A DNA stretch of 64,000 nucleotides. Source: Mytilus edulis (taxonomy: Eukaryota; Mollusca; Bivalvia; Mytilida; Mytilidae). The stretch is taken from the NCBI RefSeq assembly GCF_963676685.1, contig NC_092351.1, forward strand, positions 43,018,733 through 43,082,732, written 5' to 3'. The notes under the pieces were generated by a model that saw only the letters and a program-made list of their open reading frames with translations, was not told the DNA's origin and ran no database searches. Of the stretch, positions 34,801 through 46,300 are shown one piece after another; within the stretch, counting starts at the first letter, position 1, and every line of letters begins with the position of its first letter. The position numbers and the translations under genes were made by a program.

Positions 34801-34919
34801 AGCCGAGAACGAAAGTCCCAGCTTCAAAGGGGCAAACACAGGATATTGATTTGACCACTGTTTTGGCATACCTAACAAACCTTAAAAATAGAGATGAGAA
34901 GTACGCGTACGCCAACTAA
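28645..34919 (+). CDS. Claudin/PMP22-like four-transmembrane protein, 3 exons
   Basis: Exons 28645-28897, 34005-34145 and 34564-34919 join in consistent phase (both introns phase 1, all GT-AG) to give 249 aa. Seen: TM1 about 13-35 (CPAIFGIVALVLLCTG); a ~60-aa first loop (38-95) holding W-x(n)-GLYYAV; TM2 96-112; TM3 118-139; TM4 161-181; a 68-aa hydrophilic C-terminal tail. Topology and the W...GLY pattern resemble the claudin/PMP22/EMP fold of cell-junction and membrane-organising proteins. The first loop has no cysteines, so the claudin C-C pair is missing. The start is the first ATG in frame; a second (M9) is possible. AATAAA lies at 35213. The exact subfamily and role are unknown. Confidence 0.82.
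29335..29765. mobile_element. Full-length foldback MITE with TA duplication (431 bp)
   Basis: Ends CACAGCCAATTTTGCATAGG and its reverse complement, flanked by TA on both sides (29333-29334 and 29766-29767). Inverted similarity runs through most of the element, with a central GTACTTGATTTGTACTT-type match. The TA duplication suggests Tc1/mariner mobilisation. It lies in intron 1. Confidence 0.88.
30640..31500. repeat. Dispersed repeat, copy E
   Basis: Matches copies B and C in order (AACCTTTCGTATAAAT, AACAGTTCTCGACA, CAAAATTGATGTCCGA). No coding signal. Lies in intron 1. Confidence 0.6.
31520..32130. repeat. Dispersed repeat, copy F, with family S2 fragment
   Basis: Partial tandem repeat of copy E. 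A reverse S2 fragment (GTGTCAAAGCGACAACAACC) is inserted at about 31747-31850. Confidence 0.6.
32131..33100. other. Intronic sequence, nothing firm
   Basis: A 120-codon open stretch at 32167-32529 has no recognisable domain and starts without ATG. A perfect-looking palindrome TTGCAATACATAATAATGTATT is only approximate. Nothing is called. Confidence 0.4.
33110..33760 (+). repeat. Dispersed repeat, inverted partner of 36270-36910
   Basis: Shares in reverse orientation GACGTCACTTTTGTGG, GTCGAAATGTACTATTGTAT and CTCTGTCCTGA. The pair flanks exons 2 and 3 of the claudin-like gene. Confidence 0.7.
34005..34145 (+). CDS. Claudin-like gene, exon 2
   Basis: Acceptor GGTTTTTTTTTCAG, donor GTCAGT. Encodes residues 85-131: end of the first loop, TM2 and most of TM3. 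141 nt, phase 1 at both ends. Confidence 0.82.
34564..34919 (+). CDS. Claudin-like gene, exon 3
   Basis: Acceptor AACAAATTGTAG. Encodes end of TM3, second loop, TM4 and the cytoplasmic tail rich in E, Q, S and P; TAA at 34917-34919. Confidence 0.84.
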
Positions 34920-35212
34920 TTTGTATACATCACAACGTATACTATTTAACGTATAGCAAATTAGTAATTATACTTATTGATAAGTTATATATTTCCACAA
35001 TATGATAATCAAAATGATGCATTTTACCAATTACTGTATTTCATTTTTGTCCTGAACTTCAAGGTTAAAAGTCAAAGTTCAAGGTCACAACATTAAATCG
35101 AAAGACCCTAGGTCTTTGTTTTAAATGTTGTATGATTATATCGCTTTACCTATAGCTATAAATGTACATTAAGAGGGGCCAAACACCGTACTTTATGTCT
35201 ACGCACCCTTCC

Positions 35213-35218
35213 AATAAA
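35213..35218 (+). terminator. Polyadenylation signal of claudin-like gene
   Basis: AATAAA, 294 nt after the stop codon and the first such hexamer seen downstream. Confidence 0.55.
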
Positions 35219-35684
35219 ATGTGACGAGTTACGAATTGTCACAAATAATTATTTACTAAAGCAAAAACGTTTTTAATATCTTATATATGGTCTTTGAAAA
35301 GAAGTTCAAAATAAGCCCAAATAAAAATTTGAATTTGACCTTGACCTTTAACCTTGACCTATATGTTTGTTATTGTTTTACCTAGGACCTCAAATCAAAA
35401 GACCGTAGGTCTCTATCACTAATGGTTTACCAATTACAAATTCATATCACTTATATCAAATGTATAAGCGGAAATTATTATTATATGGAATATATATACC
35501 GCTTCAGTCAACATGGACCAAACATTGTAAGGATTTAACAAGCAATTTGGTAAAATATATTAGTCAAAGTCTTTTACGGTTGCAAATTAGTAGTGCACAC
35601 AAGAAAATAGTGTTCGAGGACATAACTCTTACAAAATAAAATATTTGGTTAGGTAGTGTCAGTTTCAAAAGCGTTGAAATAGTT

Positions 35685-35875
35685 ATCAAAGGTACATGGA
35701 TTATAATTTATATAGTACGCCAGACGCGCGTTTCGTCTACATAAAGACTCATCAGTGACACTCATATCAAAATATTCATAAAGCCGAACAAGTACAAAGT
35801 TGAAGAGCATTTAGGATCCAAAATTCCAAAAAGTTGTGTCAAATAAGGCTAAGGTAATCTGATTGATATCATATA
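35685..35875 (-). mobile_element. Hammerhead-bearing repeat, truncated
   Basis: Matches the first ~190 bp of the unit at 56901 (GTTATCAAAGGTAC...GGCTAAGGTAATC) and then stops. Confidence 0.8.
35715..35763 (-). ncRNA. Hammerhead ribozyme, type I, intact core
   Basis: Minus strand CTGATGA, stem II GTCT/AGAC with an ATG-type loop, GAAA, ACGCGCGT, then GTC with cleavage after 35723. Stem I: GTGTCA with TGGCGT (contains G-U pairs). Confidence 0.83.
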
Positions 35876-36269
35876 AAAAAATAATCTAAGCGAAATATTT
35901 TCTATAAGAAAAAAAGAACAAAACATTAGAACCAAAGCAAAAGATCTTTCAACGGAAAAGTCAAAAGACCTTATGATACAAAGGAATTATTGTTGTCATT
36001 GACTTGTCATTTAACAAACAAGTATTATAATATAAACTAGTGGTTATTGATGTATGTACTAAGAGCTATTGTATCATTCATCGTTTGTGCATCCTTATAT
36101 TTACATCTTTTCTTTGTAAAAATAAGTAAATGTAAAATAAAATTGATATAAACAGAAAATATATGTTTAGCAAGCATTCAATATTTTCGTGTCATGAAGT
36201 TGTTTTCATAAATGTAACAGTAGTATAACACTGTTCAAAAGTAAACTGTCGATTGCAAAAAAACAAGTC
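35876..36269. other. AT-rich sequence, nothing recognised
   Basis: No feature seen. Confidence 0.45.
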
Positions 36270-36910
36270 TGGGTGACAACTAAAACCGAGGGAAACACAT
36301 CAATTATAAGAGGAAAATACGGAACAGAAACACTGAAGTGCAACATAATAAACGCCAATGCAACATATTAGTAACGAGCTATTTTATAACAACTGCCATA
36401 TTCCTGACTTGTAACTGGAAATTATAAGAAACAATGGTGGGTTTATGGCTAGCTAAACCTCGCACTTAATGGCAAGGTTGAAAATACTGCTAAAATTACA
36501 TTACATGACAGGAATACATTACAAATAAAAAAACACTCAGGACAGAGAAATACATAAATAAATAACATAATAGTACATTTCGACATGTTAACCACAAAAT
36601 ATAACGAACAACAACAAATTTTAATTTTCGACAGTACACAAAGACAGCATAATAGAATTATGAACTATGTGTCACAAGAATGTATCAACACCACAAAAAG
36701 TGACGTCACAGTTATATTTCCTAAAAATTGAAAATAAATTAAGATCAGTTTGTAGAAGTGTTATTTGATGTATTTTATTACAATTACAAGAATATTAATA
36801 TAGAAATGTGTTAGTAAATGTTTAATTAATTGTATTATCTAGTTATGTCGGTTTTTCTTCTCAATCAAACTGTGTAAAACCTGTGCATATAGTTGCTTTA
36901 ATCTAAAATC
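36270..36910 (-). repeat. Dispersed repeat, inverted partner of 33110-33760
   Basis: Reverse copy including GTGACGTCAC and AGGACAGAGAAATAC. Confidence 0.7.
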
Positions 36911-37629
36911 ATTTAAATGAACTAGGTGATTAATTATCTTCACTTTTACTTAGAATTAAAACTACAAACAATAAAACATATAACAATATCCAATCAGAAT
37001 CATTACTGAATTAATGAATGTTTGATTTACACCATTTCACTTTTTAGTTGCGGACATATAGTCACTGGCAATCAAACATTTTATTTATATAAGTATATTG
37101 TGTTCCACACTGTGACGCCCAGTAAATATAACTAGAGCCTCCAAAGAACATATGTCGCTCTTATTGGTATATATGCATATTCATGAAAGGACACTCTCGA
37201 ACAATGTAGACAATAATAGAATTCATGACTAAAAACTATTTTGTTGATCTTGTATTGCTAATCATTTAGCCTGTTTAGTTTCTCTCATTTTAAAGTGTTT
37301 GCTTCAAACTCAAAAGAGGATAAAAGAGGGACGAAAGATACCAAAGGGACAGTCAAACTCATAAATCTAAAACAAACTGACAACGCCATGGCTAAAAATA
37401 AAAAAAGACAAACAGAAAAACAATAGTAAACATGACACAACATAGAAAACTAAAGAATAAACAACACGAACCCCACCAAAAACTAGGGGTGATCTCAGGT
37501 GCTTCTGAAGGGTAAGCAGATCCTGCTCCACATGTGGCACCCGTCGTGTTGCTTATGTGATTACAAAGTTTTAATCCGGTAAATAGTCTAATTCGGTAGG
37601 TCACATTCATGAAAGGGAGGGTATTGTAG

Positions 37630-39096
37630 TTACGACGTAAGGAACATATCCGATATCATTTGTGAAACGGTTATTCCATAACGGTCAACAAACTCGTGAT
37701 GGCGTCCGTACAATTTACGAAGGGATGATTTCAACTTCACCATTTGGAACTCTTGGTTTAATAGCTTCCTTGTGAGCAGCAACCCTCTATCAAGAAAATC
37801 ATGATAGGAAATGCAAGCACGGGAATATCGTATCAATTGGGAGATATATACCCCGTATGCAGGTGCTGCTGGAATGTTGCTACTTAGAAATGGAAAGTTC
37901 ACAATTGGAAAGCTGAAATCATCTCTTTTGTCGTAAAGTTTTGTTTTCAACCGACCCTCATTGTCAATTTCTAGATGTAAGTCAAGATATGAAGCCGACT
38001 TAACTGTATCTGTAGTATCTTTTATCTCTAGTTCGATGGGATAGATGCGTTCCACATAGTCACCAAATTTTGAATTGTTTAGTGAAAGAACATCATCTAT
38101 ATAGCGGAAAGTAGAGTTAAAGGATATTGCTAACTTCTTATCTTTCTTCCTAAGAAGTTCCTGCATGAAGTCAGCCTCATAATAATGAAGAAACAAGTCG
38201 GCAAGTAGAGGGGCACAGTTTGTTCCCATTGGAATGCCGACAGTCTGTTGAAAAACACGTCCTCCGAACGTAACAAATATGTTGTCAATCAAGAAATCAA
38301 GCATCTTGATAATATCAGTTTCAGAGAATTTTTTGTTTGAATCAGAGTGATTCTTTACAAAGTAGGATTTATCCCTCCCTAAGACAAGATACTTGTATCT
38401 ACGTTGGCCATTCTTTTTTATAAAGCAAAGTAATACCAACTCTTTCAATTTGTCTTTTAGTTTGGAATGTGGAATACTTGTGTAAAGAGTAGAAAAGTCA
38501 AATGTTTTAATACTGTTACAAGATGAAAGAGAGTTAGATTGTATGTACTCTAAAAGATCTTTGGAATTTTTAAGTATCCACATCTGATGCACGCCACCTC
38601 TAGAATAGGCAGTTTCACAATAACTTTGAAGCCCGTCCTTGATTGCTGATAAAATAGATGTTAATAATTTAGAAAGAGGTTTCGTGGAGCACTTGGAAGA
38701 CCCAGCAAAATACCGTTGGTTGTAAGGACACTTATGTAGTTTAGGTATCCAATACAGTGATGGAAGATCAAGTTCTTCATCTTTGGTTGAAATTCCAAAG
38801 GAACATAGAACAGACCTATGATAATCCAGGATTTCTTCTTTGGTAAGTGTCGTGAGGGTATATGTTGAGTTTCCAAGTGAATTGTCAATACCTAATTCGT
38901 TTATCAAGCAGTTAATGTAATGACTTTTACACACAAAAGCGATGTTATTTGGGGCTTTATCTGCGGGGACAACAACATATTTGTCATGGAGGTCGGATAG
39001 GTCTTTTGCAACATTTGGGTCTTTAAAGATTGACGTAGCATGGGCACTGATGGACCCATTCAGTTTCTTAAATCTGATTTGTATCAACGACCTCAC
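37630..39096 (-). CDS. Penelope-like reverse transcriptase
   Basis: 488 aa. Seen: PADKAPNNIAFVCK (44-57), PSLYWIPKLHKCP (112-124), FDFSTLYTSIPH (199-210), GIPMGTNCAPLLADLF (287-302) and the catalytic FRYIDDVL (Y332-I-D-D335). These are hallmarks of PLE reverse transcriptases, which are related to telomerase. The C terminus ends MISDMFLTS with no GIY-YIG endonuclease after it, so if one existed it was at the N terminus, as in bivalve PLEs with permuted domains (knowledge of the family, not seen here). The same frame continues upstream through two stop codons (about 39127 and 39196), so the N-terminal part is broken. The start at 39096 is just the first in-frame ATG after a stop. Confidence 0.9.
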   Translation of the reverse strand: MRSLIQIRFKKLNGSISAHATSIFKDPNVAKDLSDLHDKYVVVPADKAPNNIAFVCKSHYINCLINELGIDNSLGNSTYTLTTLTKEEILDYHRSVLCSFGISTKDEELDLPSLYWIPKLHKCPYNQRYFAGSSKCSTKPLSKLLTSILSAIKDGLQSYCETAYSRGGVHQMWILKNSKDLLEYIQSNSLSSCNSIKTFDFSTLYTSIPHSKLKDKLKELVLLCFIKKNGQRRYKYLVLGRDKSYFVKNHSDSNKKFSETDIIKMLDFLIDNIFVTFGGRVFQQTVGIPMGTNCAPLLADLFLHYYEADFMQELLRKKDKKLAISFNSTFRYIDDVLSLNNSKFGDYVERIYPIELEIKDTTDTVKSASYLDLHLEIDNEGRLKTKLYDKRDDFSFPIVNFPFLSSNIPAAPAYGVYISQLIRYSRACISYHDFLDRGLLLTRKLLNQEFQMVKLKSSLRKLYGRHHEFVDRYGITVSQMISDMFLTS

Positions 39097-39420
39097 TGCC
39101 TTAATCCATTCGGAAAGAGTGTCTATGTCTTACTTCTCGCGCTTAGCCCATTGCCTGGCATAATCCTCGACTGAATCCATCAAAATTTTAAAGTTTTATT
39201 TCCAATTGATTGATTTAGGCTCACGATATTTCGGACCTTTTGATAACACATTTCGAAGAGAAGTGTTATTAACAATATTAAGGTCATCGGTAATAACGTG
39301 GCCAGCAGGGTTATATGTGAATTGGGAACTAGCACAAGTGCAATCAGGATGTTTAGACTTGAAGTCGTCAATATCGAGATTCTGCAAAACGCGTTTGTAA
39401 TTGAAAATTTTAGTTGCAAA
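39097..39420 (-). pseudogene. PLE N-terminal region, interrupted by two stops
   Basis: In the same frame as the RT ORF. Reads CKxC-like HPDCTCASS, YNPAGHVITDDLNIV and KGPKYREP before TAA at 39196-39198; open again as a short segment (DSVEDYARQWAKREK) to a second TAA near 39127. The Cys-x-Cys motif and context are usual for bivalve PLE proteins. Upstream sequence has no homology. Confidence 0.75.
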
Positions 39421-39539
39421 TAAATATTCCTTATTTTAAGGACAATCCCTTCTATAAAGATGCAGTGTACTGTACTATATCGACAGGCAGCTTGGGGACG
39501 TCGGACTATTTTTTAAAATAGATACCCAATAATGATAAT

Positions 39540-39740
39540 GAACAGTATAAAAAAGCAGATGTGAATTGCCAATGAAACTCTCCACAAGAGACCAAAATGA
39601 CACAGAAATTAACAACTATATGTCACTGTACGGACTTCAACAATGAGCAAAACCCATACTGCATTGTCAGCTATAAAAGGCCCCCAAATTACAATGTAAA
39701 ACAATTCAAACGCGAAAACTAACGGCCTTATTTGTGTACC
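39540..39740 (+). mobile_element. SINE-like repeat, family S1
   Basis: AATTGCCAATGAAACTCTCC...TAACGGCCTTATTTG, same order as at 61725. Confidence 0.75.
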
Positions 39741-39794
39741 AGTAGTATACTTAAATTTTGCCTAGTAGTTTCAGAGAAGTAGATTTTTGTATAA

Positions 39795-39868
39795 TTAACG
39801 GATGACATCGACGACGGACGCCGAGTGATGAGAAAAGCTCATTTGGCCCATTGGGCCAGGTGAGCTAA
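39795..39868 (-). repeat. End fragment of the 15848-type element
   Basis: GACGACGGACGCCGAGTGATG followed by GGGCCAGGTGAGCTAAAAT mirrors the left end at 15848. Confidence 0.7.
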
Positions 39869-40150
39869 AATAATAAAATTGAGAAAGGAAATGGGGAATG
39901 TGTCAAAGCGACAACAACCCGACCATATAGCAGACAACAGCCGAAGGCCACCAATGTGTCTTCAATGTAGCGAGAAACTCCCGCAGAAGGTGTTTTGTGA
40001 TTCAAGCGAGAAACAAACGGTCAAATGTATGAATAAAATAATGAACGAAAAATAAAAGTTACACAGAAATAAACAACAACAATATATTACAGGCGTCTGA
40101 CTTGGGTCAGGCACACACATAATGTGGCGGGTTTAAACTCGGGTCAGTGG
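39867..40150 (-). repeat. SINE-like repeat, family S2
   Basis: AAAATTGAGAAAGGAAATGG, CAACAACCCGACCAT, CCGAAGGCCACC, then GGTCAGGCACACACATAATG. Confidence 0.75.
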
Positions 40151-40587
40151 AGCAATATTACAACAAAAGAACAATCTATTAAAATCAGTTGAAAAAAGTG
40201 TGTTATAATGTCAAAGCATTTATTTTTATAAAGTATGAAAGGATAAAGGTATTCTTTATTCAATATATGATGATAGTACGTGTTCCAATTTAAAAAAAAA
40301 TGAAAAACAATACAAGGATTTATGTATATTGATATACATTTCTTTCATTTTAACTCGTGTAAAATTATTAAATTGATACCATGAGAGAAACAGAATGTAT
40401 TCATTTTTGTTCCAGGTGACAGCTTTGAACCCGAGCTAATTTTTAACATCGACGTATTATATTTTGAAATTTATACTGATAAAAGACTTCTTTAATTTCG
40501 TCTTAACTTTAAAGAAAATAACATCAACAAAAACAAACGATACTTGTTATTGTTAGTGTGAACTTACTTTGCCTTTTGCTTAAACAG

Positions 40588-40648
40588 CATCAGAGTTGTA
40601 TACTTGTGATAGAGTACTCGCCTTGACTGAAGGAGATCGTACATGTAG
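40588..40648 (+). other. Candidate orphan exon (61 nt)
   Basis: A good acceptor (TTGCTTAAACAG) and donor (GTAAGA) frame a segment open in one phase (SELYTCDRVLALTEGDRTC). No partner exon was found. It may be a 5' exon of the downstream gene or chance. Confidence 0.25.
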
Positions 40649-41639
40649 GTAAGAATGATAAGTTACTACATTGTAGTATAACAAATACCGTAAACTTGGT
40701 TATTGCCACTTCTTTGCTAAGATAGAACTAAGAGCAAAACTTAGTTGAAAATGTTAACATTAAACTGTTTGGGATGTATAAGTACTTAGCCACGTCGGGG
40801 TAGAAGAGACGTTACACCCGATGTCATATGTCAAGAAACGTCCATGATTTCCCATTTAAACACCGAACAATAACCCTTTAATGTGTGTAGATTACCTAAA
40901 CTTGTGTTGGACAACTTTTTTCAACATGCCATCATTTGTTTTTGTTATAGCAGTAGAAATGAACAACCAGTCAATACTATAAAAAAAGAAGTCGAGTATA
41001 TATATATACAGACAGAAAGACAAACGTGTGACATTGATAAAAAAGATAGAATGAAGTCATATGGAGTTATACATGCATGGTTCTTCAATTCATTGTGTGA
41101 AACGATATATGTAAAGGTAGTTCGATAAGTTTAGTTGGAGACTAGTGCACACAACTCGGATGTACACAACCATATATTAAAATAAAATCAATTTAGAATG
41201 AGCATTTTAACATGTGTCAAGAAAAACAAACAAACACACTTAAATCAGGTAATTTATGGTTGGTACTGTTGCCAAAAAGTATTAATTACATTAAAATTGT
41301 TAATTCAAACAGGCAATAGCTCGATCTAAGTTAGGGGAAAGTGTCGTATATTTGAATATTTGCTACTGTTAAAAACAGTCTTGATTCTATCTTTTTTTTT
41401 TGTGGATCGAAAAGCTACATTGTAACATATCTAGTTACTTTTGGTGTTTCAATCTTTAGTATAGGTCTAGTTTCATTTGACAAATGAAATGTTTGAGATT
41501 GTTGAAATATTGATTTGATATATTTAAAAGTTTCTAAATAGTTACTTAATTGACTTGATTACGTATTGTTAATTTAGATACACTAAAAAATACCCGCAAG
41601 ATATACTTTGCTCGGCTTTGATACCCCCTCCCCCCCCCC

Positions 41640-42110
41640 TGCATTAAATCCTGGATCCGCACCGGATTTCCGTGCTCAGAACCACCCTTATATATCAATG
41701 AACTGAAAATTATATGCATTAATATATGAATGGGGACGAGTCACATTCCTGCCGCACTTCTGTACCAAACCGAAGTAATCCCCCTCCCCCAACCTTAAGG
41801 CTATACGTTTTGCTGACCAGACCATAATACTTGCAGACAAAAAGTAAATGAAGAAGGCACGTAATATTTTGGTAATTTACCACAAAATATTTTGCAACAT
41901 CCTGCTTCGCTCCGCAGAACAAAATTTTTGCATCCCGGGGGCCCCCCTTAAAACTAAATCCTAGCTGGATCCGCACCTGATTTCTAGTGTTTCCATGCTC
42001 AGAACCACCACCATATATCAGTGGGCTGAAAATGTTATGCATTAATATATGAATGGGGATGGGTCACATACCCGCCACATTTCGGTACCGATTTTTAACC
42101 GAAAACAAGT
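41640..42110. repeat. Tandem duplication, ~311 bp period
   Basis: TGGATCCGCACC...TATGCATTAATATATGAATGG recurs with about 311 bp spacing. Confidence 0.75.
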
Positions 42111-43317
42111 AATCCCTCCACCTTTTTTTATGTTGCATTGATGTTGTTTCCCGGAAGTAACAGCAGTTGACGTGTAAAAATCTGTTGTTAAATTGCCGTG
42201 AGCTTCAAGGGAATATTTACCACAAGGTGTTTTAGTGTAAGGTCAATATTTATCTGCCACGAAATAAAATTGAATTATATGCCGGGCAGACGTACAATGA
42301 CAGAAATGATGACGGCATGTAAATTTCAGAGCCGAACGTCGTGCTGGACGGTCGATCCGAACTGGTTTTATTTCACCCCCAAAAAATCTTGAAATGCACA
42401 CATAACTAACTACGCTGGTCGTTACTCCCTTTTGGAATAAAAAATATTCGTGGATTTTATGTGAAAGAAGAAAACGCGACACCCAATTTCATTTAGTCAT
42501 AAAGATGTCATTGATTTTGACCAACATAAATTTGCAAGAGTGTATTAACTACTAGACTGTATACAATAATAAAAAAAGAAACACTTAAATTGAAGATAAT
42601 TGTGTAATTACTTTTTTCCATTCAGAATTCTATTCACGACTGACTTTAAAATAATTACGTATGACTTGAACATTATGTATGCATTACTAACAAAATACCA
42701 TAGTAGCCAGTTTCTTCAAAATCAATCATTAAAATTATGGCATCGACTATAAAACAAGATATATTAATATATAGTACATTCCATTCTTGAAATATAAAAC
42801 TTTTATAAATATAACTTTTTCTACAACAATTGAAGTTATCTGAATGGATGCAAGCATGTGTACCGGTATGGTAAATTATGGCTATTGATTTAAACTTCAA
42901 GCTTTTCAATACACGATAAGTTTGTTAGTATATAGATCAAACGACCTTATTGACGAACTACAATGTAAAAACGCATATCGTAAAAGTTAAAATCTCAATA
43001 GTTCTTCCCTTTAAAACCAATATTTAGCTCCTGTTCATTTTCAATATTGAATATAATCTCCACTAATAAACCCTGACTTCAACATGTAGATAAACACAAC
43101 TATATTCTTTCTAGTGATACTTTACAAATATTTAAAAGTTTTAATTTAAAGTAGTGAAAGTCAATTGATAAAAAGTTAAATAGCTATGTTTCTATTAGGA
43201 ATGCGATAGCGTTGTTTATGGTTATTTATGCGTAGACACGTTGTGTATACAGACAATATGTAATATTTTAAGAGTATATTTGTTTTGATCGCACGGATAT
43301 TTTGATATATTTAAAAA
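42111..43317. other. Region upstream of MIEAP-like gene, nothing firm
   Basis: No ORF of protein character and no repeat identified. A TATA-like AGTATATTTG lies about 45 bp before the first coding ATG, but the transcription start cannot be placed. Confidence 0.4.
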
Positions 43318-43339
43318 ATGACATCTACAGCACATTTAA
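43318..43339 (+). CDS. MIEAP-like exon 1 (start)
   Basis: ATG plus 19 nt, ending in a consensus GTAAGT donor. Phase 1 out, matched by exon 2. Chosen because exon 2 has no ATG upstream in its own exon. Confidence 0.7.
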
Positions 43340-46300
43340 GTAAGTTACTTTATGAATTGATATTTTATATCTGTCATTTACCTATATTTTAATCTAACGA
43401 ATTGAAAAAAAAGTCAAGATAAAAATCGAATGAATATCAATTTAGGTTGTTTCCTATTTATTCTAGCTATATAGGGATAAAACGCATGCGTATGGTAAAA
43501 CTTCATTTTAATTTTCTTTTTACTACACTATATATTCAGCCAAAACATTAATCGGATAAATTAATTGCTGTATGTCAAAACACTTTGTGTATAGCAGATA
43601 TATGTAACATTTTAAGGGCATAGAGGAATATCTTAAAACATGTACATAATTTTTCGTACATACAAGACAGTACATCATAACTCTTCTAAAGGCTAGTTGG
43701 TATAAATATACATGTTTATTGACTGCATATGTTTGAAATTGCAATTTATTGTATTTCATGTATGTTACAAGTTGTACTTTAAAATAAAATATTATTAGGT
43801 ACGTTCGCTCGAATCCCCATATGGAATTTACTGACCCCATATATACCGTATTACGTCACTAGCACACTATGTAACGAATTTATCTTACCGACTATCTTAA
43901 CGTGTGAAATTAAGACTAGTGATTCTCAAAATGAGAAAGTCTACTAAGAAAATACTTCCATTGATCCTACAAAAACAGATGCCAACAATAACGACTTGTA
44001 AGGTTTAAATGAGTTTTATGAATTTTTTTCAATCTTAATCATCAATTTCTTCGTCTGTTGGAACTTTTAAGGTTTTTTCTCAGTACCGTTTTGTTTTTTA
44101 TAAAGGGACATAACACATTTACTAACCGTACAACTGAAATAAGCCCCGCCCCCTTCTTACCTAATAAGGAATATAAAGGGACGTAACTCCACTACTAACC
44201 GTGTATGAGATAAGCCCCACCTCCCTACTAACCTAATATCAAATATGCATGGTTTGCACGCGGACGCTTTTAACCAATAATATTCCTGGAAATGTATAGG
44301 AGGTATAACTATCTATACAGAACATAGAAAAGAGCGAACAGAAAAATTGAACAAATAATCCAAGTGATCAGTTCCAACATAATTTGCAATTATGTGTAAA
44401 AGTTTATTTCAAAAGCTTATATCATTTATTGAAGAGTCTTAAAAAGAAAATCGGATCAATGGTAAAATGGAGTTATTGGTGTAATTTACGATAGACAAAA
44501 AATTATAAAATGGTTACAGATGACTAAAACTTTGCACTTTAAATAAAAACAATGAATTTACGAGCAATTTATAAACTTTATAATTTACAGATAACCAGCA
44601 GCTTAAAAAGCGGAATAAATGGATGTTTAAACTGCATGTTTTGACGAATGAACTATTAGATTGGGCAAGTCGTGTTTATTCCATGTACAGTAAAGGACAG
44701 GCTCACAAACCTGAGTACTTAGAACAGATCTTTATACAGTTAAATGCTGATATGATTGGTCATTTGCGGAAGAAGTTGGTATGCTTTTAAAAAGCTCATA
44801 TGATTCCCGTCCGCTCTAAACGCGTTTATGCTCGAAACCAAAAGTCTAATGTAGCGTTATTACGACTATCATAAAAATAATTCTTGATGTATTCCAATAA
44901 TATAGCATTAAAGACTACTGGCGCCACCTAGTTTTTACATCCAAGATAAAAGATAGCAGTCCATTTTTTTCTGCTGTCCTTTAATTGAAAAAAAACCATA
45001 GAAATAGCGTGAAGTTGGTGTTGGTTTTTGGTGTAGATAAAGCGAGAAATTCGGAGGACACTCAGTGGTGAACAAACTTTTCTGTTCAAATTAAGCAAGG
45101 GTATTAAAACATTTCTATACCATAGAATATCCCTAAAAATCCGTTTTTCTCTAAACAAAAAACAATAATCAACGACACCATATGTGTTTTGCGAGTTCAT
45201 TCACACCCATAGGTGTTGAAATTCAAAATTGATCTGTCATAGTGAAAATGCAAATTCACAAAAGGCTTCCAGTGTCACCTTTTTTAACCTATTGTTTTAT
45301 CTTATTTTTCGTTCTGTTTGCTTCATTCTTTTGCGGTCTTTGAAAGCATGTGCATGGTTTTGTTTTTCATTTTAGCACAACCCCAGAAATATTCAAATTT
45401 TTCATTATAAAAGTTTACACAGCTTAAAAGTTTAAAAAATTGTTCACACTTTAATAATTACATTATATGTATGTTTCATTACAATACGTTATTCTGATTG
45501 GCTAACGCCACATCATGTGTTATTCCTTAAGCAGTTGTATCACTCAATAAAACTACTCATTCATGATGACACGAGGTCCCACAATAAAGTGCACAGGTAA
45601 ATGAAATAAAAAGTTGATAAAAGGCGTGTTTTCATGATCCTATAGGTAAACATGCGCTTCCGCGCTTCATACAAAATGTACTTCGGTCAACACTTTTACA
45701 ACCCAATAAATTTACAAAAAAGAGCATTCAATTCTTAAATAAATGTTTGTTGCATGATACAGTTATCTTACATCGGATGTCTATAAGAAAAAAATAAGCT
45801 TCCAGCTCACATTATTTGATGATGAAAGTTACCAAATCCCAGTATACTGTTTTGTCGTCACATTAAGTTAAGCAAGAATAAAATTGAGAATGGAAATGGG
45901 GAATGTGTCAAAGAGACAACAACCCGACCAAAGAGTTGACAACAGCTGAAGGCCACCAATGAGTTCAATCAGGTTTTTTTTATAGACTAAATTATTAAAA
46001 ATGAAAGGAAATTAGTGAAATACGTTTATATTAGAGAAGAATATTTAATAAGATATAGATCAGTAGAGACTATCAGATACATGAAATGCCAGTAGACAAG
46101 AACACACACTAAGGAAGGGATAATCAGTCGTTGATGCAGAAATCACTCTCATATGTTTGCATCTTTTATTTGAAGGAAGCCGAGGGTTATTCTGTTTGGA
46201 ATGCAATAACATATCGCCATCACCAACAGTTTGTAGATGATCTTGCCTTTAACAACAGAAAAATGAAAGAAGACATAGCGTTCCGAGAACAAGAGAGTGA

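Larger units (their letters stand above)
37315..39420 (-). mobile_element. Penelope-like retroelement, 5'-truncated
   Basis: The minus strand holds remains of an N-terminal domain, a long RT ORF and a ~310-bp 3' region (37315-37628). Protein homology begins abruptly near 39420. The 3' end is shared with the fragment at 8560. Confidence 0.88.

Noticed and set aside
40883..41128. 81-codon plus ORF
   Set aside because: No acceptor/donor arrangement or motif; AT-rich chance ORF.
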